DNA of 64,000 bases from Nitrospira sp. BO4 (GTDB lineage Bacteria; Nitrospirota; Nitrospiria; Nitrospirales; Nitrospiraceae). The stretch spans positions 62,001 to 126,000 of the forward strand of contig JAMPUU010000018.1 of the NCBI GenBank assembly GCA_030144965.1. The letters run 5' to 3'. The position numbers and the translations under genes were made by a program. The notes under the pieces are model-generated. The model saw only the letters and a program-made list of their open reading frames with translations. It had not been told where the DNA came from and did no database searches. Of this stretch, positions 1 through 9,539 are shown one piece after another (the stretch's first letter is position 1; each line of letters opens with the position of its first letter).

Positions 1-225
1 ACGAGCAAAGCGCGGTTGAATGGCACGCAAACCGTGGACGCATTTGTCGTCGAAAGTTCATACGACCGCCAAAGCGGCGAGACGACGATCGAGGAACGTC
101 GATACGATGATAGCTATGCCACGCTGTTCAAGAGGGCCTTGGAGCATAAGGGCATGCTGTTGATGGTCAGTCCAAGAGATGGTCAGGTTGAAGCGACAGT
201 CGAGATTTGCCAAAAAAAGAAATAG
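1..225 (+). CDS. C-terminal part of a hypothetical protein (5' end outside window)
   Basis: The frame is open from the first base of the window to a TAA at 225, so the visible 74 residues are probably the tail of a longer protein. A TTG at 16 could be a start, but no ribosome binding site can be judged this close to the edge. The piece is mixed alpha/beta in character, contains one MLLMV-type hydrophobic strand and ends in a lysine run (QKKK). I do not recognise a family. Confidence 0.45.
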   Translation, partial: TSKARLNGTQTVDAFVVESSYDRQSGETTIEERRYDDSYATLFKRALEHKGMLLMVSPRDGQVEATVEICQKKK

Positions 226-294
226 GGTTTCGGGTCCGGTTGAGATGATTAATAGAGTGCCCGGGATCTTGGTGCCATAGCAGACGAATCTTTG

Positions 295-588
295 CTAGGG
301 GAAGGAGGCACGTGGACCCGGCCAAATGAGGTATGGTGGTTTTTTCATCGATTCGACGGAACCGGGATAGAGTCGAAGGGCGTAACTGTAGGCGTTTTCT
401 TGGGCGCTCATGCAGGTCGAGGCCGCAAAGTGGTTCGAAACAATCTGGAATGCCGCTTGATCGTCTGTCTTGACCACCGCGCTGTACAAGGCGCAGGAGA
501 AATCTCCACCTACTGAACACTGTGTGCTGATCAACAGGTGCGATCCGTCCGCAAAGGTCAGAAGCGGATCCAAGTTGATGCGACTCAT
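295..588 (-). CDS. Hypothetical protein, 97 aa
   Basis: The ATG at 588 is preceded by a GAGGGAG ribosome binding site about seven bases upstream, which supports a real gene. It begins 33 bases after the stop of the RRM gene on the same strand, so the two are probably cotranscribed. The product has three Cys residues, no clear membrane segment and a Pro-rich end. I recognise no family. A 74-aa frame on the opposite strand covers the same bases but has no comparable start signal. Confidence 0.5.
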   Translation of the reverse strand: MSRINLDPLLTFADGSHLLISTQCSVGGDFSCALYSAVVKTDDQAAFQIVSNHFAASTCMSAQENAYSYALRLYPGSVESMKKPPYLIWPGPRASFP

Positions 589-621
589 GAGTGTGCTCCC
601 TCTCGTCCGGTTGGGCAGATC

Positions 622-885
622 TCAGGTATGAGCGGATACATGGGGCGTGACGTAGAGTCGCAAACGATTGCCCTCAAACAGCGCACCTTCCAGGGCGACG
701 ACCGCGCTGAGGGCTTGCTCGCCCGAGCCCATTTCCACAAATCCATAGCCGGCCGACCTTCCGCTGTGTTTGTGTCGCACGACATAGGCGCGGGCGACGG
801 TGCCGTAGACCCCAAATAGATCACGGAGGTGACAATCGGAAGCGGCGTCCGAGAGGCCACCGACATACAACACGCATTTATTCAA
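622..885 (-). CDS. RNA-binding protein, single RRM domain
   Basis: This 87-aa protein is one RNA recognition motif with little else. RNP2 is LYVGGL near residues 6-11 and RNP1 is GYGFVEM near 47-53, both with the usual aromatic RNA-stacking residues. I chose the TTG at 885 because AGGAGG lies at 892-897 and the RRM starts right after; the longer reading from 927 lacks such a site. Small bacterial RRM proteins of this type (Rbp family, known from cyanobacteria and other phyla) bind single-stranded RNA and are often linked to cold or RNA-turnover functions. The exact role is unknown. Confidence 0.85.
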   Translation of the reverse strand: MNKCVLYVGGLSDAASDCHLRDLFGVYGTVARAYVVRHKHSGRSAGYGFVEMGSGEQALSAVVALEGALFEGNRLRLYVTPHVSAHT

Positions 886-929
886 GATCGTCCTCCTATT
901 GCGCAAAGCGATCGTCGGTACTGACAAGG

Positions 930-1058
930 CTATTGCTGATCCTGGGGCTCAAAATAGGCATAGACAAAGACGCTGATGACTCCCGCAAGGTACAGCAAGA
1001 TTACCAGAGCCAAAGGATTGTGAACGAACCATTGGACGAAGTTCTGAAAGAGGGACAT
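930..1058 (-). CDS. Small single-span membrane protein, 42 aa
   Basis: A short ATG-started frame encodes 42 residues: an amphipathic N-terminus (MSLFQNFVQWFVHN), one hydrophobic helix near residues 15-34 and a short polar tail ending EPQDQQ. This layout is typical of a small inner-membrane subunit or regulator. The upstream AGGAA is about 11 bases away, so the start is only moderately supported. It lies just upstream of the RRM gene on the same strand. Function unknown. Confidence 0.5.
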   Translation of the reverse strand: MSLFQNFVQWFVHNPLALVILLYLAGVISVFVYAYFEPQDQQ

Positions 1059-1139
1059 AGGTTTGCTATTCCTATGCAGCGTGTCTGCTCAGTGGCTTCG
1101 CAGCGCTTGCTTCTCGCTCCGGCTGGCGTCGGCTTCTGT

Positions 1140-1355
1140 CTAACGACTTGCTTTTCCAGACGATGAACGCAAGCGAGTCTCCTCTCCGAAGCTCTGTCTC
1201 GCCAACGAGGCGACTTCTCGCCTGATGACTTCGATTGAGGATTCGTTGTTGGCCAAATCGGGATCAGTCAGCCCCAGCAGTTGCCAGCGGATTCTCGGCT
1301 TATGAGCGGACTTCTTCTTTCCAGTTTTGCGACTCCGAATCGAAGAGAGATACAT
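1140..1355 (-). CDS. Hypothetical basic protein, 71 aa
   Basis: The ATG at 1355 has a strong GAAGGAG site at 1361-1367, which decides this start over the longer frame beginning at 1469. The product is Arg/Lys/Ser-rich (RSRKTGKKKSAHKPR near the N-terminus), with a predicted helix in the middle and no membrane segment. The charge suggests a nucleic-acid or ribosome partner, but that is only inference. No family recognised. Confidence 0.5.
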   Translation of the reverse strand: MYLSSIRSRKTGKKKSAHKPRIRWQLLGLTDPDLANNESSIEVIRREVASLARQSFGEETRLRSSSGKASR

Positions 1356-1884
1356 AAATACTCCTTCTGTGCGGGCTCTGACCAGGACCACACCCAGCGA
1401 AAAGACCGGCAGCCCTGTTCTTATGCCGACAATGGTTCTCACCTGTGAAAGACAACGGGTGCCGTTCAATCAAATGAGCGTCAGAACGTGCTACTACAGA
1501 CTGTTGCGCAAAGACTGAGATTGAGTACGGGGAGTGCGCGGAGAGGTAAATAACCTAAACGATGGATGACCCTAACACGTATCGTATCAAGGAGTCAAAA
1601 CCTCAAGATTGACTCACGTTGCGTTGAGATAGACGATAACCTGTGTGTATGCCGATCTCCTGCTCTCTCGCATCTATTGAAGAACAGGTTGACGCCGAGA
1701 GTGCCATGCTGTATGGTGACACTGTATTTCACTCGTGGCAGTCCGGCGAGGAGATGCTCAAACTATAACGGACTTCGCGATCGCATCGCGACCAGGTCCA
1801 GTTTGGAGTTGCACCCTGCCCGGTTGTCTCTCCCCTCGGTTCTCTGATCCCGTCATCATGCGATCAAACTGAAAGGATATCGTA
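1356..1884. other. Non-coding stretch upstream of the RNA helicase gene
   Basis: About 530 bases hold no frame with a convincing start; a 93-residue frame at 1566-1847 has no ribosome binding site and no protein-like composition. A TTGACT at about 1611 could be a -35 element, but I see no well-spaced -10. If the helicase is transcribed from here, it has a leader of more than 200 nt, as is common for cold-inducible DEAD-box genes. That is inference. Confidence 0.3.
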
Positions 1885-3171
1885 GTGGATACGTCTGTTC
1901 ACCCTAATTTTCACGCTCTCGGTTTGTCCGAGGCACTTTTGCAGGACTTGACTGATGCCAAGTTCGCTTCACCGACACCTATTCAAGCACAAGCTATCCC
2001 ACCTGCGCTCGCCGGGCGGGACGTCATCGGGTGTGCTCAGACCGGGACAGGCAAGACCGCAGCTTTTGTGATTCCGATCGTCGAACGGCTCGCGGGGCTG
2101 CCGAAGAACCAGCCGCAGGCGTTGATTTTGGCACCGACACGTGAGCTTGCCTTGCAGATCTCAACCACCATCGAGAAACTCGGGCGGCGTCGCCGCATCT
2201 CAGCCACGGTCATCGTGGGAGGCGCAGACATGCAAGCTCAAGTGCGAGGCTTGCGGCAGCGACCGGATATCTTGGTGGCGACGCCCGGACGACTCCTCGA
2301 TCATATGTGGAACGGCACAATCTCGTTGTCGGCCATTAAGGTGTTGGTGTTGGACGAGGCAGACCGGATGTTGGATATGGGGTTTGCACCCCAAATCAAT
2401 CAGATACTTGATGCCTTGCCGCAAGAGCGGCAGACATTGCTGTTCTCGGCTACGCTACCGACCGATCTCGCGCGATTGATTCACGCAAACGTCAGCAATC
2501 CCGTTCGCGTGATGATTACACCGTCCGCAACCACCGCCGATGGCGTGACGCAGGCGATTCATCATACGTCGCACGACGCGAAAGGTGACCTGCTTTTGTC
2601 GCTTTTGGGGTCGGACAAGGATACGGCGCTCGTGTTTACCAGGACAAAGCACCGTGCCGATCGGCTGGGCCGCATGTTGAATAGCGCAGGACATCGAGTG
2701 GCCGTGCTGCACGGGGACCGAAGTCTGTCGCAGCGGCGCGCGGCGCTGGAGGGATTCAGGCGCGGGTCATTTCGTGTACTGGTTGCAACGGATATTGCCG
2801 CCAGAGGAATCGATGTGGCGAACATCGGGCACGTCATCAACTTCGATCTGCCCAATTGCCCCGAGGATTACGTCCATCGTATCGGTCGCACGGCCCGGAT
2901 GAAGACGACCGGCCGCGCCACAAGTTTTGTCACAGGCGAAGACCGTCATCAACTGCGAGATATCGAGCGTCTGTTAGGGTATGCGGTGCCGCTTGCTTCC
3001 GGAAGCACGGCTCCCTCGTCGGCGATTTCTTCGGAAGGCCGACAGGCTCATCGGACTGAGCGTCCCTCGCCGAATCAGTGGAAGCGGTCACGACCTCACG
3101 GCCGTTCGAACTCCGGTAGGCCTCGAGCTGAAGCATCCTTATCCACGGCCTCGACCGCAATACGTTCATAA
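1885..3171 (+). CDS. rhlE: DEAD-box ATP-dependent RNA helicase, RhlE-like
   Basis: A 428-aa superfamily 2 helicase that unwinds RNA duplexes during ribosome assembly or mRNA decay. All core motifs are present: Q motif (SPTPIQAQAIP, 29-39), Walker A (AQTGTGKT, 51-58), DEAD (157-160), the SAT motif (LLFSATL) and motif VI (HRIGRTAR). After the two RecA domains comes a basic Ser/Arg-rich tail of about 55 residues, typical of RhlE proteins and used for RNA binding. The start is GTG with AAAGGA a few bases upstream. The symbol is by subfamily resemblance; another DEAD-box paralogue name is possible. Confidence 0.9.
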   Translation: MDTSVHPNFHALGLSEALLQDLTDAKFASPTPIQAQAIPPALAGRDVIGCAQTGTGKTAAFVIPIVERLAGLPKNQPQALILAPTRELALQISTTIEKLGRRRRISATVIVGGADMQAQVRGLRQRPDILVATPGRLLDHMWNGTISLSAIKVLVLDEADRMLDMGFAPQINQILDALPQERQTLLFSATLPTDLARLIHANVSNPVRVMITPSATTADGVTQAIHHTSHDAKGDLLLSLLGSDKDTALVFTRTKHRADRLGRMLNSAGHRVAVLHGDRSLSQRRAALEGFRRGSFRVLVATDIAARGIDVANIGHVINFDLPNCPEDYVHRIGRTARMKTTGRATSFVTGEDRHQLRDIERLLGYAVPLASGSTAPSSAISSEGRQAHRTERPSPNQWKRSRPHGRSNSGRPRAEASLSTASTAIRS

Positions 3172-3195
3172 ACTACGAAAATAGTTCGCAGAACG

Positions 3196-3228
3196 CACCA
3201 CGTGAGATAGAGTGCTTCTTACGTGGTG
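3196..3228 (+). terminator. Weak hairpin after the helicase gene
   Basis: CACCACGT at 3196-3203 pairs perfectly with ACGTGGTG at 3221-3228 (8 bp, 17-nt loop), 25 bases after the helicase stop. No T tract follows, so it would be at best a Rho-assisted terminator or an RNA-stabilising hairpin. Confidence 0.3.
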
Positions 3229-3324
3229 AAGTTCTACGCAGACTGTCCATCAACGGGAAGTGGTTGTTGACGAGGCCCGTTGTTACCGGTGTGTTCGCAG
3301 GCCCATGGCGAAAGGGTAACTCAA

Positions 3325-3723
3325 ATGGATGAGCCGATCTTCAAGTCAGGTAGCGTGTCTGTTACGCAGCAACTGCGCAGGCACCCTCGTATTCGCGTCA
3401 CGGCTCCATTTCCGTGTTCCTTAACTCGCGTCGGCGCGATGAGGAAGACGGCTGTCGAAGCAGGGTTGGGCATCGTGTACGACGTATCCGCAAAAGGCGC
3501 GCGTGTGATGACCGAAGCCGTGATCACGCCCGGAGATCGTATCGCGATGAGTTTGCGGTTGCCCAATCAGACGAACTCGATGTTTATCGAGGCCGCCACG
3601 GTGCGGTGGGGAAAAGAACACACCTACGGTGTGGAGTTCGAGGGCATCTCTCCAAGCGACAACAAGTATCTCCAGAGCTTCATCACTCACCTGTCGAATT
3701 CTGGACCGACGGTGACGGTCTGA
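3325..3723 (+). CDS. PilZ-domain protein
   Basis: A 132-aa protein that is essentially one PilZ domain, the common receptor for cyclic di-GMP. The ligand-binding signature is intact: an RRHPR motif (RxxxR type) near residues 17-21, then DVSAKGARV (D/NxSxxG) about 45 residues later. I chose the ATG at 3325, with a GAAAGGG upstream, over an earlier in-frame start at 3280 because the added residues do not resemble the family. It probably couples c-di-GMP to motility or surface behaviour; an HD-GYP protein that may degrade c-di-GMP is encoded near 33 kb. Confidence 0.85.
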   Translation: MDEPIFKSGSVSVTQQLRRHPRIRVTAPFPCSLTRVGAMRKTAVEAGLGIVYDVSAKGARVMTEAVITPGDRIAMSLRLPNQTNSMFIEAATVRWGKEHTYGVEFEGISPSDNKYLQSFITHLSNSGPTVTV

Positions 3724-3748
3724 CCTTCTCAATCGCTGCGGCAATCAC

Positions 3749-4984
3749 TCAACGATCATTGCCTTCCGGCAGATACACAAACTGCTTCCGGAAGGTGACG
3801 ACCTTCACGAGGTAATCCCTCGTTTCCTGATACGGCAGGTTGTTCCGCAACCGGTCATAGACCGCCGGTGGCTCGAGGCTATTGATTTGATTGAGGGCGG
3901 CTACGGAGTCGTTGGCAAATGACTTGAAGACGTTCCGTGGGCCGGTGTTATACGCCGAGATCACGCAATATTCCCGAGAGACTTCATTGTCGATCTGTTC
4001 GAGCAGATTATACGAGAGCACATTGAGATAGGCGCTGCCGAGTTCGATATTATTCTCGGGATCGAACAGATAATCTCGTGAAGGAATCGTATCCGTGCCT
4101 TTGGCTTTTCGATAGGCATCACGGCCTCCACTGGTCGGGACCAGCTGCATCAAACCATAAGCCGGGGCGGAGCTTACCGCAAAGGGGTTGAAGTTGCTTT
4201 CTGTTCTGATCACGGCAAAAATAAGGCTGGGACTGATCTTGAATTGCTCGGCAAACCGGGTGACAGTCGCCCGATACTTGTCTGCTTGGCGGTTCGAGAA
4301 ATTGGCCACCATCTTGATCTCAGCGATCAGAGACTGCTTGGTGACTCCATTCTGGTCCACGGGTCTCGTTTTGGCGGCGGTCTCGAGGGTCGACGCCGCA
4401 AACGCTTCGGCTTGTGCGGGAGTGCGGATCGGCTGTCCTTGTTGATCCAGCACCAAGCCCAATAAATAGGGAGGCCGGTCACTGGTCAACGTGACCGGCT
4501 TGTCGGAAAAGAGATCGACGGAGCGCGGGTCATCGGGTGTGAGCAAGGTTGTGACGATCGCGTTCTTCAAGCTCTCCTTCGGCGCCTTGTCGTCCAAGGT
4601 TTCCACCACGATCGACCCGCTGTCGAAGTCGACAATGGTACGACTCATATAGTTCTGGGTGTATTTCACGTATTTCTTTTGTTCCGGAACCTTCACTTCT
4701 TTCTCGCCCCAGGTTTGTCGCACCCGTCCCGTCAGCGCGGCCATGATGGTGTTGAAGTCGCGCTGGATCGTCCGGAGGTCCCTGATGACGGCTTGGGGAT
4801 CTCGCTGATAGGCATCGACGCGCTCTTTGAGGATTTGCTTGGGATCCTTGCCCGTCGCGACGTCAAGGAGAGTCCTGCTGGTGCGGCTGCCGAGCACGCG
4901 GTCGGCGTTCGTCAGGACACGATCGGCTGATTCGCATCCGGCGAGAAGGATCAATGAGGCGAGAAGGAGTTTGGATATGCGCAT
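3749..4984 (-). CDS. mltC: Membrane-bound lytic murein transglycosylase, MltC-like lipoprotein
   Basis: This enzyme cleaves peptidoglycan glycan strands to 1,6-anhydromuramic products at the outer membrane. The 411-aa product starts with a lipoprotein signal (LLASLILLAGC), so I used the ATG at 4984 rather than 4999. The N-terminal half matches the MltC-specific domain (KYVKYTQNYMSRTIVDFD is a landmark) and the C-terminal half is an SLT domain with catalytic Glu in RTESNFNPFAVS, followed by YGLMQ and AYNTGPRNV motifs. It lies downstream of the broken GspE-type gene on the same strand, 94 bases away. Confidence 0.88.
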   Translation of the reverse strand: MRISKLLLASLILLAGCESADRVLTNADRVLGSRTSRTLLDVATGKDPKQILKERVDAYQRDPQAVIRDLRTIQRDFNTIMAALTGRVRQTWGEKEVKVPEQKKYVKYTQNYMSRTIVDFDSGSIVVETLDDKAPKESLKNAIVTTLLTPDDPRSVDLFSDKPVTLTSDRPPYLLGLVLDQQGQPIRTPAQAEAFAASTLETAAKTRPVDQNGVTKQSLIAEIKMVANFSNRQADKYRATVTRFAEQFKISPSLIFAVIRTESNFNPFAVSSAPAYGLMQLVPTSGGRDAYRKAKGTDTIPSRDYLFDPENNIELGSAYLNVLSYNLLEQIDNEVSREYCVISAYNTGPRNVFKSFANDSVAALNQINSLEPPAVYDRLRNNLPYQETRDYLVKVVTFRKQFVYLPEGNDR

Positions 4985-5078
4985 CGGCCGGCTGTCCATA
5001 TTAAACGGGGCCGCATTCTACATGGTTGCCGCCGAAGAATGAAAGGGTGATATCAGCAAGCGGGCTGAATCGAAAGTG

Positions 5079-7397
5079 CTATTTGATCGCGACGGCTTTG
5101 ACTTCCTTATAGGTCGTATGGCCCTGCAAGACTTTTTGAACGCCGTCTTGAACAAGAGTCGTCATTCCTTCTTCGAGTGCCGTTTTGAGCATCTCTTCGG
5201 TGCGAGCCTTCTGTTGCACCATTCGCTTCAGTTGGTCCGTACCCAAGAGGAGTTCGTGTAGAGCGACCCGTCCCTTGAAGCCGGAGCGGTTGCACGTTTC
5301 GCACCCCTTCCCGCGAGAAAGCCGAAAGGTATTATCCTGTTTGATGCCGAGCTTATCCCAGTACTCAGCCCCGTATCCGAGTCGGAGTTCTTCATACTCC
5401 TCCTTGGTTCCAATGTACTGCTCTTTGCACTCTTTGCAGATACGGCGAGCGAGACGTTGCGCGAGCACACCCAGCATGGCATCGGCGAAGCTGAACGGGT
5501 CACAACCCATATCGAGTAGGCGCGTGACCGTTTCGACGGCGCTGTTGGTGTGCAGTGTGCTCAATACCAGATGGCCGGTCAGTGACGCTTCGATGCCCGT
5601 GTCGGCGGTTTCTTTGTCCCGCATTTCTCCCACCATGATGACGTCGGGGTCGGCCCGAAGAAAGGCGCGCATCGCGTTGGCGAACGTGAGCCCGATCTTC
5701 GGCTGGACCTGCACTTGTCGAAGGCCATACTGTGTAATTTCGACCGGATCTTCCGCTGTCCATATTTAAATGTCGGGGGTGTTGATGTTGCCGAGTACCG
5801 AGTGAAGGGTGGTGGTTTTCCCGGAGCCGGTCGGACCAACGCACAGAATGATGCCGTAGGGCTTTTCCGAAATCTCCTTCAGCACTCTGAGGTTCCGATC
5901 AGAGAACCCCATCTTGTCGAGAGGCAGCGGCTCGCTTGCCGCCAGGATACGCATGACCACGTCTTCGTTGTATCCGGCTGTGGGAAGCGTCGCGACGCGG
6001 AGTTCGATCTCTTTCGTCTCCGAAAGCTTGAACTTGATCTTGCCGTCTTGAGGTTTGCGGCGCTCGGCAATGTCCAGACTCGCCATGATCTTGAGTCGCG
6101 AGACGATGGCGCGGCGGTAACTCTGAGGGATCTTCATGTATTCGAAACAATCCCCATCGACTCTAAAACGCACGAGCGTTTCGCGCTTTTCTCCATACGG
6201 CTCGATGTGAATGTCCGATGCATTTTGACGGTAGGCATCGGCGATGATCTGGTTGGCCAGACGGACGATCGCGCTGTCGTTTTCGTCCAAACCTCCGGCT
6301 CCGGCGGAATCCTCCATCGCCTCGGCTTGTGCCTCGGTAACGAGTTCGCCGAGAATATCGGACACGTTTTCATCGAGTTTCCTCCCTCCAGTATCGGTTT
6401 GTCCGGTGGCGGAGGTCAGAAATTGCGCGATGTCGCGGCGCAGACTGACGGCAAAGCGAATATTGAGCCCGGGAAACGTTCGCTTGATGTCTTGGACGCG
6501 GTCAAGATCTCCGGGATCGTCGGTGAGAATCTCGATGGCCGTGCGGTCTCGTTTGAGCGGCATCCAATGGTTCTTTTTGAGGTAGTCGACGTTGAGGTTC
6601 TTCAGCAACTCCACATCGACAAGGGTGCGCTCACTGTACTCGATATACGGACACTTATAGAACTGGGCGAGCGATTTGCCGATATCGATCTTCGGGACTT
6701 TGCATTTTTCGATCAGGATGCTCTCCAGGTCGCTCATCCCTTTTCGGGAGTCCGCGATAGCCTGGTCGAGTTCATTCTGTGTAATCCGGTTGTTGCTGAC
6801 CAAGAGATCGAACTTGGTGGGGTTCTTTTTTGAGATCTTCCGAAGATTGAAGAAGGCGATTCCAAGCGCCTTCGCGATTTCGTCGACGGCCTCTTCATCT
6901 TTGCGGGTAAACCGACTCCCGCTTTTTTTGTTGAGAAGTTGCAGGACTCCCATCAGGTATTTGTTGTCGGCGACAATGGGATATGTCAGAACCTGTTTGG
7001 TTTTGAAGCCGGTGCGCTTATCGTAGGATGTGTCGTGAAGCAGCGACGGATGGATCGCTTGGAGCTCCATCATGTTGTAGGCGTCGGTGATATTGACGGG
7101 GCGGAGGTATTTGGCGCAGAAACCGGCGAGACTCTGCTCGGTAATGGGGATGCGGACTTCTTCGACGCTGTCGATATGCGGAACTTTGGAGAAGATTTCT
7201 TTCTTTTCAGCGTCAAATGCGAAGAGCGTCAGGTCTTCTGCGTCGAACAGACTCAGGATGTCCTTGTGCAAGTCGAGAAGGATTTGATCAAGATTGCTGG
7301 CCGCGTGAACCTGAGTGGTGATCCGTTTGACGTGCTCGGCGTGCTCGACCTTTTGCTGCAGCTCCTGAAGGTTCTGAGTCATCGGCTTGGCTTGCAT
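5079..7397 (-). pseudogene. GspE/PilB-type secretion or pilus ATPase interrupted by an in-frame TAA
   Basis: Read through, this is a 772-residue-scale type II secretion/type IV pilus assembly ATPase: an N-terminal GAF domain (about 20-170), a GspE/MshEN N-domain, then the RecA-like motor. Walker A (GPTGSGKT) is at 521-528. A TAA at 5768-5766 ends the first part at residue 543. Reading resumes in the same frame with [10 protein letters not shown], followed by Asp-box/Walker B ([12 protein letters not shown]), His box and a tetracysteine zinc site (CKEC...CETC). Neither half could hydrolyse ATP alone. A single A-to-T change (AAA Lys to TAA) would explain it. It could be a pseudogene, a base error or stop readthrough. 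Confidence 0.8.
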
Positions 7398-7601
7398 CCG
7401 ACTGCGCTCTCTCCGAGGTCGGGACGTGAACCAATAAGATTGTACGCTGGATCAGTAGGCACCAGCCGGAACGGGTCACAGGTTGTGAATTGAGCTTCAG
7501 TCTAACCGAACGGCACGAGAAGGCAAGGAAAACGCGGTTTCCGCCGGTCGAGTTCGGAGAAAATCGGAAAGTCGTGTGAGGCCGGAACACTGAAAAATGG
7601 C

Positions 7602-9320
7602 TCACGTCGGGGGTGAATCGGATTCGTGAGAAAGTGTCCTGAGATGCGCGAGGAGATCACCGGGAGCGATGCGGGTTTTGATGCCGCTTCTTCGAATTTT
7701 GATCTCCACGATGCCGTCCGCAAGACCTTTATCGCCGACGACCACCTGGAACGGGGCGCCGATCAAATCGGCATCGTTGAATTTGACGCCTGCGCGATCG
7801 GCTCGGTCGTCCCATAATACTTCGAACCCTGCAGCCATGAGGTCGGAATAGAGACGTGCGGCGGTTTCAGTGGTCTTTTCCGATTGGCTGACCGTCAGGA
7901 GGTGCAGATGAAACGGCGCGATGGGAAACGGCCAGATGATACCCTTCTCGTCATGATTTTGTTCGATCGCAGCAGCGGCGGTACGACCGACGCCGATGCC
8001 GTAGCAACCCATGATGGCGAGGCGCTCCTTGCCCTGCTCGTCGAGGATGGTGGCGTTCATTTTCTGGCTATACTTGGTGCCGAGTAGGAACACCTGTCCG
8101 ACTTCAATGCCTTTGGCGAGCATCAACTTGCCGGATCCGCGAGGGGAAGGATCGCCGGCTTGCGCATTACGAAGGTCGGCAAATTGTTCAACGGTGAAGT
8201 CGCGCTCAAGATTGGCGTTCAGGTAGTGAGTATCGTCTTTGTTGGCCCCGATCACGACGTTTTTCAGTCCGTTGACGGCGTGGTCTGCCAGAAGACGCAC
8301 CTTCTCTAAGCCGACCGGCCCGGCGAATCCGGGAGCGGCTCCCGTCAGTTGCTGTACCGTCGCGGGATCGGCCAGCGCTGCATCGTTTACCTTGAGCAGC
8401 CGCGCCAATTTCACTTCGTTCAACTCATGATCGCCTCGAATCAGCACGGCGACGGTTTCCGATCCGGCTCGATAGATCAGCGTCTTTACCAATTGTCGCG
8501 GTGAAATCTTCAAAAAGGCCGTCACGTCTTCCACCGTCCGGCGCTGTGGAGTGGCGATTGGAGTCAAGGGGAGCAGGGGCGTCGCATCGACCTCAGCGGG
8601 AGGGAGCACTTCGGCCCGTTCAAGATTGGCGGCATACGATCCCTGGTCGCTGTATGCCACCGTCGCTTCTCCGGTGTCGGCCAGGACCATGAACTCGTGC
8701 GAAACATCTCCGCCGATTAACCCCGTGTCGGCTTCAACCGCACGAAAGGTGAGTCCACACCGCGTAAAGATGCGGGTATAGGCGTCGTACATTTTCTGAT
8801 AGCTGATCTTGGCGCCGGATTCGTCGACGTCGAAACTATAGGCATCTTTCATGATGAACTCACGCCCCCGCATGAGCCCAAAGCGGGGGCGGATCTCATC
8901 CCGGAATTTGGTTTGGATTTGGTAAAAATTCAGCGGAAGTTGGCGATAAGAGCGTACTTCACGGCGGAACAGATCGGTAATGACTTCTTCATGCGTCGGC
9001 CCCAGGCAAAAATCACGCTCGTGGCGATCCTTGAAACGCAGGAGTTCCTTCCCGTAATAGTCCCAGCGGGCCGTCTCTTTCCACAATTCGGCAGGAGACG
9101 CGATCGGCATCAGCAGCTCCTGAGCGCCGGCACGGTTCATTTCCTCGCGAACAATCTGCTCGATTTTGCGGATCACGCGGAGACCGAGCGGGAGGTAGGT
9201 GTAAATACCGGCTGCAACCTTCCGGATCAGGCCGGCGCGCAACATCAATCGATGGCTGACGGTTTCCGCTTCTCCGGGATCGTCCCGCAGCGTGGGAATC
9301 AACAATTGAGATGTTTTCAT
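7602..9320 (-). CDS. proS: Prolyl-tRNA synthetase, bacterial type with editing domain
   Basis: Charges tRNA-Pro with proline in the cytoplasm. The 572-aa length and MKTSQLLIPTLRDDP start match the bacterial-type (ProS type 1) enzyme. Class II motif 2 is seen as FRDEIRPRFGLMRGREF, the YbaK-like insertion domain that edits Ala-tRNA-Pro occupies about 230-390, and the C-terminal anticodon-binding domain follows (LLWDDRADRAGVKFNDADLIG). The ATG at 9320 was chosen by homology; its ribosome binding site is weak and the upstream extension to 9380 runs into the repeat element. It lies in the rseP-proS order common in many bacteria. Confidence 0.97.
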   Translation of the reverse strand: MKTSQLLIPTLRDDPGEAETVSHRLMLRAGLIRKVAAGIYTYLPLGLRVIRKIEQIVREEMNRAGAQELLMPIASPAELWKETARWDYYGKELLRFKDRHERDFCLGPTHEEVITDLFRREVRSYRQLPLNFYQIQTKFRDEIRPRFGLMRGREFIMKDAYSFDVDESGAKISYQKMYDAYTRIFTRCGLTFRAVEADTGLIGGDVSHEFMVLADTGEATVAYSDQGSYAANLERAEVLPPAEVDATPLLPLTPIATPQRRTVEDVTAFLKISPRQLVKTLIYRAGSETVAVLIRGDHELNEVKLARLLKVNDAALADPATVQQLTGAAPGFAGPVGLEKVRLLADHAVNGLKNVVIGANKDDTHYLNANLERDFTVEQFADLRNAQAGDPSPRGSGKLMLAKGIEVGQVFLLGTKYSQKMNATILDEQGKERLAIMGCYGIGVGRTAAAAIEQNHDEKGIIWPFPIAPFHLHLLTVSQSEKTTETAARLYSDLMAAGFEVLWDDRADRAGVKFNDADLIGAPFQVVVGDKGLADGIVEIKIRRSGIKTRIAPGDLLAHLRTLSHESDSPPT

Positions 9321-9368
9321 GGCATTGGAGTCGCTGTTAGGATATGAATCGAACTGTGGAGGATTTCG

Positions 9369-9538
9369 CAGAATGCTCAAACGAGGCGCCTAACGAGGCC
9401 GCAGGTGATAAGAAACCGGAGGCGTATCTGTTCTCACCCGCCCACCCCGAGCTGCCAAGACAGCTCTTTGCCCCGATGGAGTACGTTGAGGATTTCTTTG
9501 AGCCGAGAACGAAGTTAGGGACGTGTTTCAGCATTCTG
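9369..9538. repeat. Palindromic intergenic repeat element, long form (170 bp)
   Basis: The ends are inverted: CAGAATGCTCAAAC on the left and GTTTCAGCATTCTG on the right (13 of 14 pairs). The interior resembles the element at 56147 (shared pieces such as GGCAGCTCGGGG or its complement and a GTTGAG-type stretch). It fills the gap between rseP and proS. Frames on both strands inside it are spurious. Confidence 0.6.
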
Positions 9539-9539
9539 T

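Noticed and set aside
1566-1847. 93-residue frame upstream of the helicase
   Set aside because: No ribosome binding site and a Cys/Arg/Ser-rich random-like composition.
5715-6833. 372-residue plus-strand frame opposite the GspE-like gene
   Set aside because: It has no protein family signal, while the minus strand carries unmistakable ATPase motifs.
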